Positions 8,705 to 10,447 of a stretch of 10,447 nt of DNA are shown here, one piece after another. Below the pieces are notes generated by a model. It was not told where the DNA came from. It searched no databases and was given only the letters and a program-made list of their open reading frames with translations. Position 1 is the first letter of the stretch. Every line of letters begins with the position of its first letter. Position numbers and translations under genes: made by a program. This DNA is from Pseudopyrenochaeta lycopersici (taxonomy: Eukaryota; Ascomycota; Dothideomycetes; Pleosporales; Pseudopyrenochaetaceae), in assembly GCA_003313425.1 (NCBI GenBank), contig NHZP01000178.1, positions 1 to 10,447 on the forward strand, given 5' to 3'.

Positions 8705-9450
8705 CAGTCCGGTTCAATGCATCTGTCAGATGTAAGGCCCGATAGGGTGTTAGATGTCACGTGTGGATCTTCCAAGTTGCGAGATCCTAGATGGTAGCAC
8801 AAAACTCTCGGGTGTAACCACTTGGCGGAGGGACACACAAAAAGGCAGAAAATAGAGAACACACAATCAATCACGTTCATCATTAAAATTCATCAAAGAT
8901 CAAGCCAAATAGTCCTTGAATCTGACAGCATCACTAACCACTGCCCTCATCGCCCATCTTAACAAAGGCCGTTCTAGAAGATGGCTAATCCGGGTTGTTG
9001 CAAGGGATTTGCAAAATAGACAAAGGAGGGCGTAAACTTCCTGAACTGAGGCAGCTGATGTGCAAACGGTGCGCCACACCGCAGAGCTGTTAATGCTTAG
9101 TCGACGATGAGAAATAAGTTGGCGTTTCGCAGGCTACGCATGCACTCTCCCACTCGTATGGCGTGAGCCATAGCCGCTTGCTTGCTAAACTATCTCTACA
9201 AGGACAGCAATGATCCCTCTCTTCGCGAATTTCTAAAGCTTTTTCGTGAGTTAAGCTCTGTCTTGCATAAGGTCGAGAGACAGTAGCCCTGCTGGAGCCC
9301 CACATCGTGAAATTTTATTGTTAGAACCTTCCAACGCCTGCGGAGGGTTAGTTGATTTCTAGCTGTGCTCAGGGAAGGCCATAAATACTAGTGGGCCATA
9401 GTATCCACCAAACTGCCCTTGGAGTGCAGCAATCTGCGGAGTTTCCTCGA

Positions 9451-9473
9451 GGATATCCAAATGGATATCCAAA
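9451..9473. repeat. Tandem 12-bp direct repeat containing GGATATCC
   Basis: GGATATCCAAA occurs at 9451-9461 and again at 9463-9473, with a single T between. Related GGATAT and GGATAC words follow at about 9494 and 9505. GGATATCC is itself a palindrome. No function can be assigned. Confidence 0.6.
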
Positions 9474-9749
9474 CAAGGGAGTTTGATTTGGCTGGATATA
9501 TATGGATACCAGATTTACAACTCTGATGGACAGTGACTTTCATCTGCTTGAATTGAATTCGTTTTACTGTTTTGCCTGGAATTCTACATATTCGTTCCTT
9601 TACGCGTTCTCAAGTGCAGTTACAGTACATCTATATGCATGGCGTCGTGTCAAATCGGAAGCTGGAGCCTTCCATATAGGAGACCAATTGTCTGTCGATT
9701 CAGATCCGTCCCAACCGTACCGTGCCAACTTGGCCATGTTCTTCATAGG

Positions 9750-10433
9750 TCATGTAGCCGTAGTCCTCTTGTCAGCAGCGGCCGAAACTCTTTCTGTCTC
9801 CTGTAAAGTCCCACATCCGGCCTTGCGTTTGTGCTGATCGAGTAATTGTGCTATGGCGTCCAAAAACTCCATCTTTTCGTTCTCCAGGACAATTATCCTT
9901 TCCCTGACTTGAGAGAGCTCTTGTTCTGCTTCAGAGAGCCTTCCGCTCATCTCAGACACGAAGTTTGCGGGGAGGATTCTGTAATTGGGATCCTCCAGGC
10001 TATTCAGCGACCTGGCAGGTAGAGCAGGGAGCAGGAGGACTTACTGTACGCCTGGGAACTTTGCTTCCTACCCTCTGATGCTCGTCCTCCGAGTCATCCT
10101 CGATTGGAGACTTTGCACGTTTCATACCCCTAGGGTGCTTAAACATGCGGCTGTACGACGGGGAGGCGGAGGCATTGCTCTTTGGTTTGGCCGGCTTTGC
10201 GATTGCCTATATCCCCTAGGGTCCTTAAACATGCGGCTGTACGACGGGGAGGCGGAGGCATTGCTCTTTGGTTTGGCCGGCTTTGCGATTGCCTATATCC
10301 AAAAAATGTGAGGCTGCAGCTAACTGGAGTAATGGTCCGCCACGTACCCGCCATGCTGCCATGGTACCTTCTGAATCACTTTCCCGGACTGTAGATGTGT
10401 CCTGGTAGGGTCAGCGTGCTCTGTATTGTCCAT
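9750..10433 (-). CDS. Probable small gene: Lys/Ser-rich, acidic, coiled-coil protein of unknown function (frame interrupted)
   Basis: Exon 1 runs from ATG at 10433 (or a later in-frame ATG at 10362, MAAWR) to 10348. A 55-nt intron with donor GTACGT at 10347 follows. Exon 2 (from 10206 with the distal acceptor) reads AIAKPAKPKSNASASPSYSR, then KRAKSPIEDDSEDEH, then ARSLNSLEDPNYRILPANFV. A coiled coil follows (EAEQELSQVRERIIVLENEK and EFLDAIAQLLDQHKRKAG), with a stop at 9750-9752. The predicted length is about 155-180 residues. The basic patch, acidic patch and coiled coil suggest a nuclear or DNA/protein-binding factor, but I do not recognise the family. One extra base near 10026 breaks exon 2. 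The 10433 start also needs a one-base change near 10400, which the 10362 start avoids. An 86-bp duplication sits at the exon 2 boundary. Confidence 0.5.
10127..10298. repeat. 86-bp tandem duplication, two copies
   Basis: Copy 1 is 10127-10212 and copy 2 is 10213-10298; each starts with the palindromic CCCCTAGGG. They differ at one base (G at 10137, C at 10223). The period is not a multiple of three. On the minus strand the unit consists of the last 6 nt of the intron (ATATAG) plus the first 80 nt of exon 2 of the coiled-coil gene, so the duplication copies the splice acceptor. Near-identity means it is recent or an assembly artefact. Confidence 0.97.
10293..10347 (-). other. Intron of the coiled-coil gene (proximal acceptor)
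   Basis: The minus-strand donor GTACGT is at 10347-10342. CCTCAC makes a plausible branch site, and a T-rich tract leads to acceptor GGATATAG ending at 10293, giving 55 nt. A second identical acceptor, GGATATAG ending at 10207, was created by the 86-bp duplication and would give a 141-nt intron. Splicing to the distal one joins MAAWR in frame to AIAKPAKPKS and on to KRAKSPIED. Splicing to the proximal one shifts the frame to a TGA at 10122-10124. Confidence 0.55.
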
Positions 10434-10447
10434 GAACACGTACACTC

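Larger units (their letters stand above)
8562..9749. other. Intergenic stretch without a supported gene
   Basis: No coherent coding frame, tRNA or rRNA was found in this stretch of nearly 1.2 kb on either strand. Short open frames here (for example minus strand 9090-9305) show no recognisable motif. It contains nested inverted repeats at 8638-8704 and a GGATATCC direct repeat at 9451-9473. The part about 8860-8910, rich in CA and AT, resembles fungal untranslated leader sequence but has no start codon context that can be defended. Confidence 0.5.

Noticed and set aside
8700..8745. GGTTCAATGC resembling a tRNA T-loop
   Set aside because: The flanking bases do not form the T-arm stem, and no D-arm, anticodon arm or acceptor stem can be drawn.
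9502..9837. Plus-strand 111-residue open frame with hydrophobic stretches that could look like a membrane protein
   Set aside because: Its 3' part is antisense to the minus-strand coiled-coil reading, it shows no recognisable domain, and no promoter or splice context supports it.
10127..10300. The 86-bp direct repeat as a CRISPR unit or minisatellite
   Set aside because: There are only two copies, directly abutting with no spacers, in a eukaryotic context; a tandem duplication explains it.

Overview
The window looks like a piece of a filamentous ascomycete (Pezizomycotina) genome. The signs are a highly reducing iterative type I polyketide synthase, short introns of about 47-55 nt with fungal-type GTANGT donors and CTNAC/CTAAT branch sites, and a fungal hAT-family transposase fragment. 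No bacterial operon signals are seen, and no previously undescribed system could be supported.

Positions 1-7393 (+) hold the 3' three quarters or so of one large PKS gene. The domain order is KS (N-terminus missing), AT, DH, C-methyltransferase, ER, KR, ACP, ending at a TAA codon. Every catalytic motif can be read, but the reading frame breaks about two dozen times by single-base gains or losses, many in short homopolymers. Almost no nonsense substitutions are seen. One stretch, about 3440-5510 (CMeT and the first half of ER), is fully open. A 54-nt phase-0 intron lies just upstream of the KR. If intact, the enzyme would make a C-methylated, largely reduced polyketide chain on a single iterative module.

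Positions 7394-8010 hold the PKS 3' flank and a faint minus-strand coding remnant of unknown identity with an acidic C-terminal tail. Positions about 8012-8561 (+) hold the C-terminal part of a hAT transposase (dimerisation region), with one 47-nt intron and two single-base frame breaks. The first several hundred residues of that transposase are absent. Positions 8562-9749 carry no convincing gene, only small inverted repeats and a GGATATCC direct repeat.

Positions 9750-10433 (-) hold a probable small gene for a Lys/Ser-rich, acidic and coiled-coil protein of unknown function. An 86-bp tandem duplication there (one mismatch) copies the end of its intron together with the start of its exon 2, giving two competing splice acceptors. 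Only the distal acceptor keeps the frame.

The same kind of single-base indel, with otherwise intact protein sequence, occurs in all three clear coding units. That points either to indel-type sequencing error or to very recent loss of function rather than old pseudogene decay.
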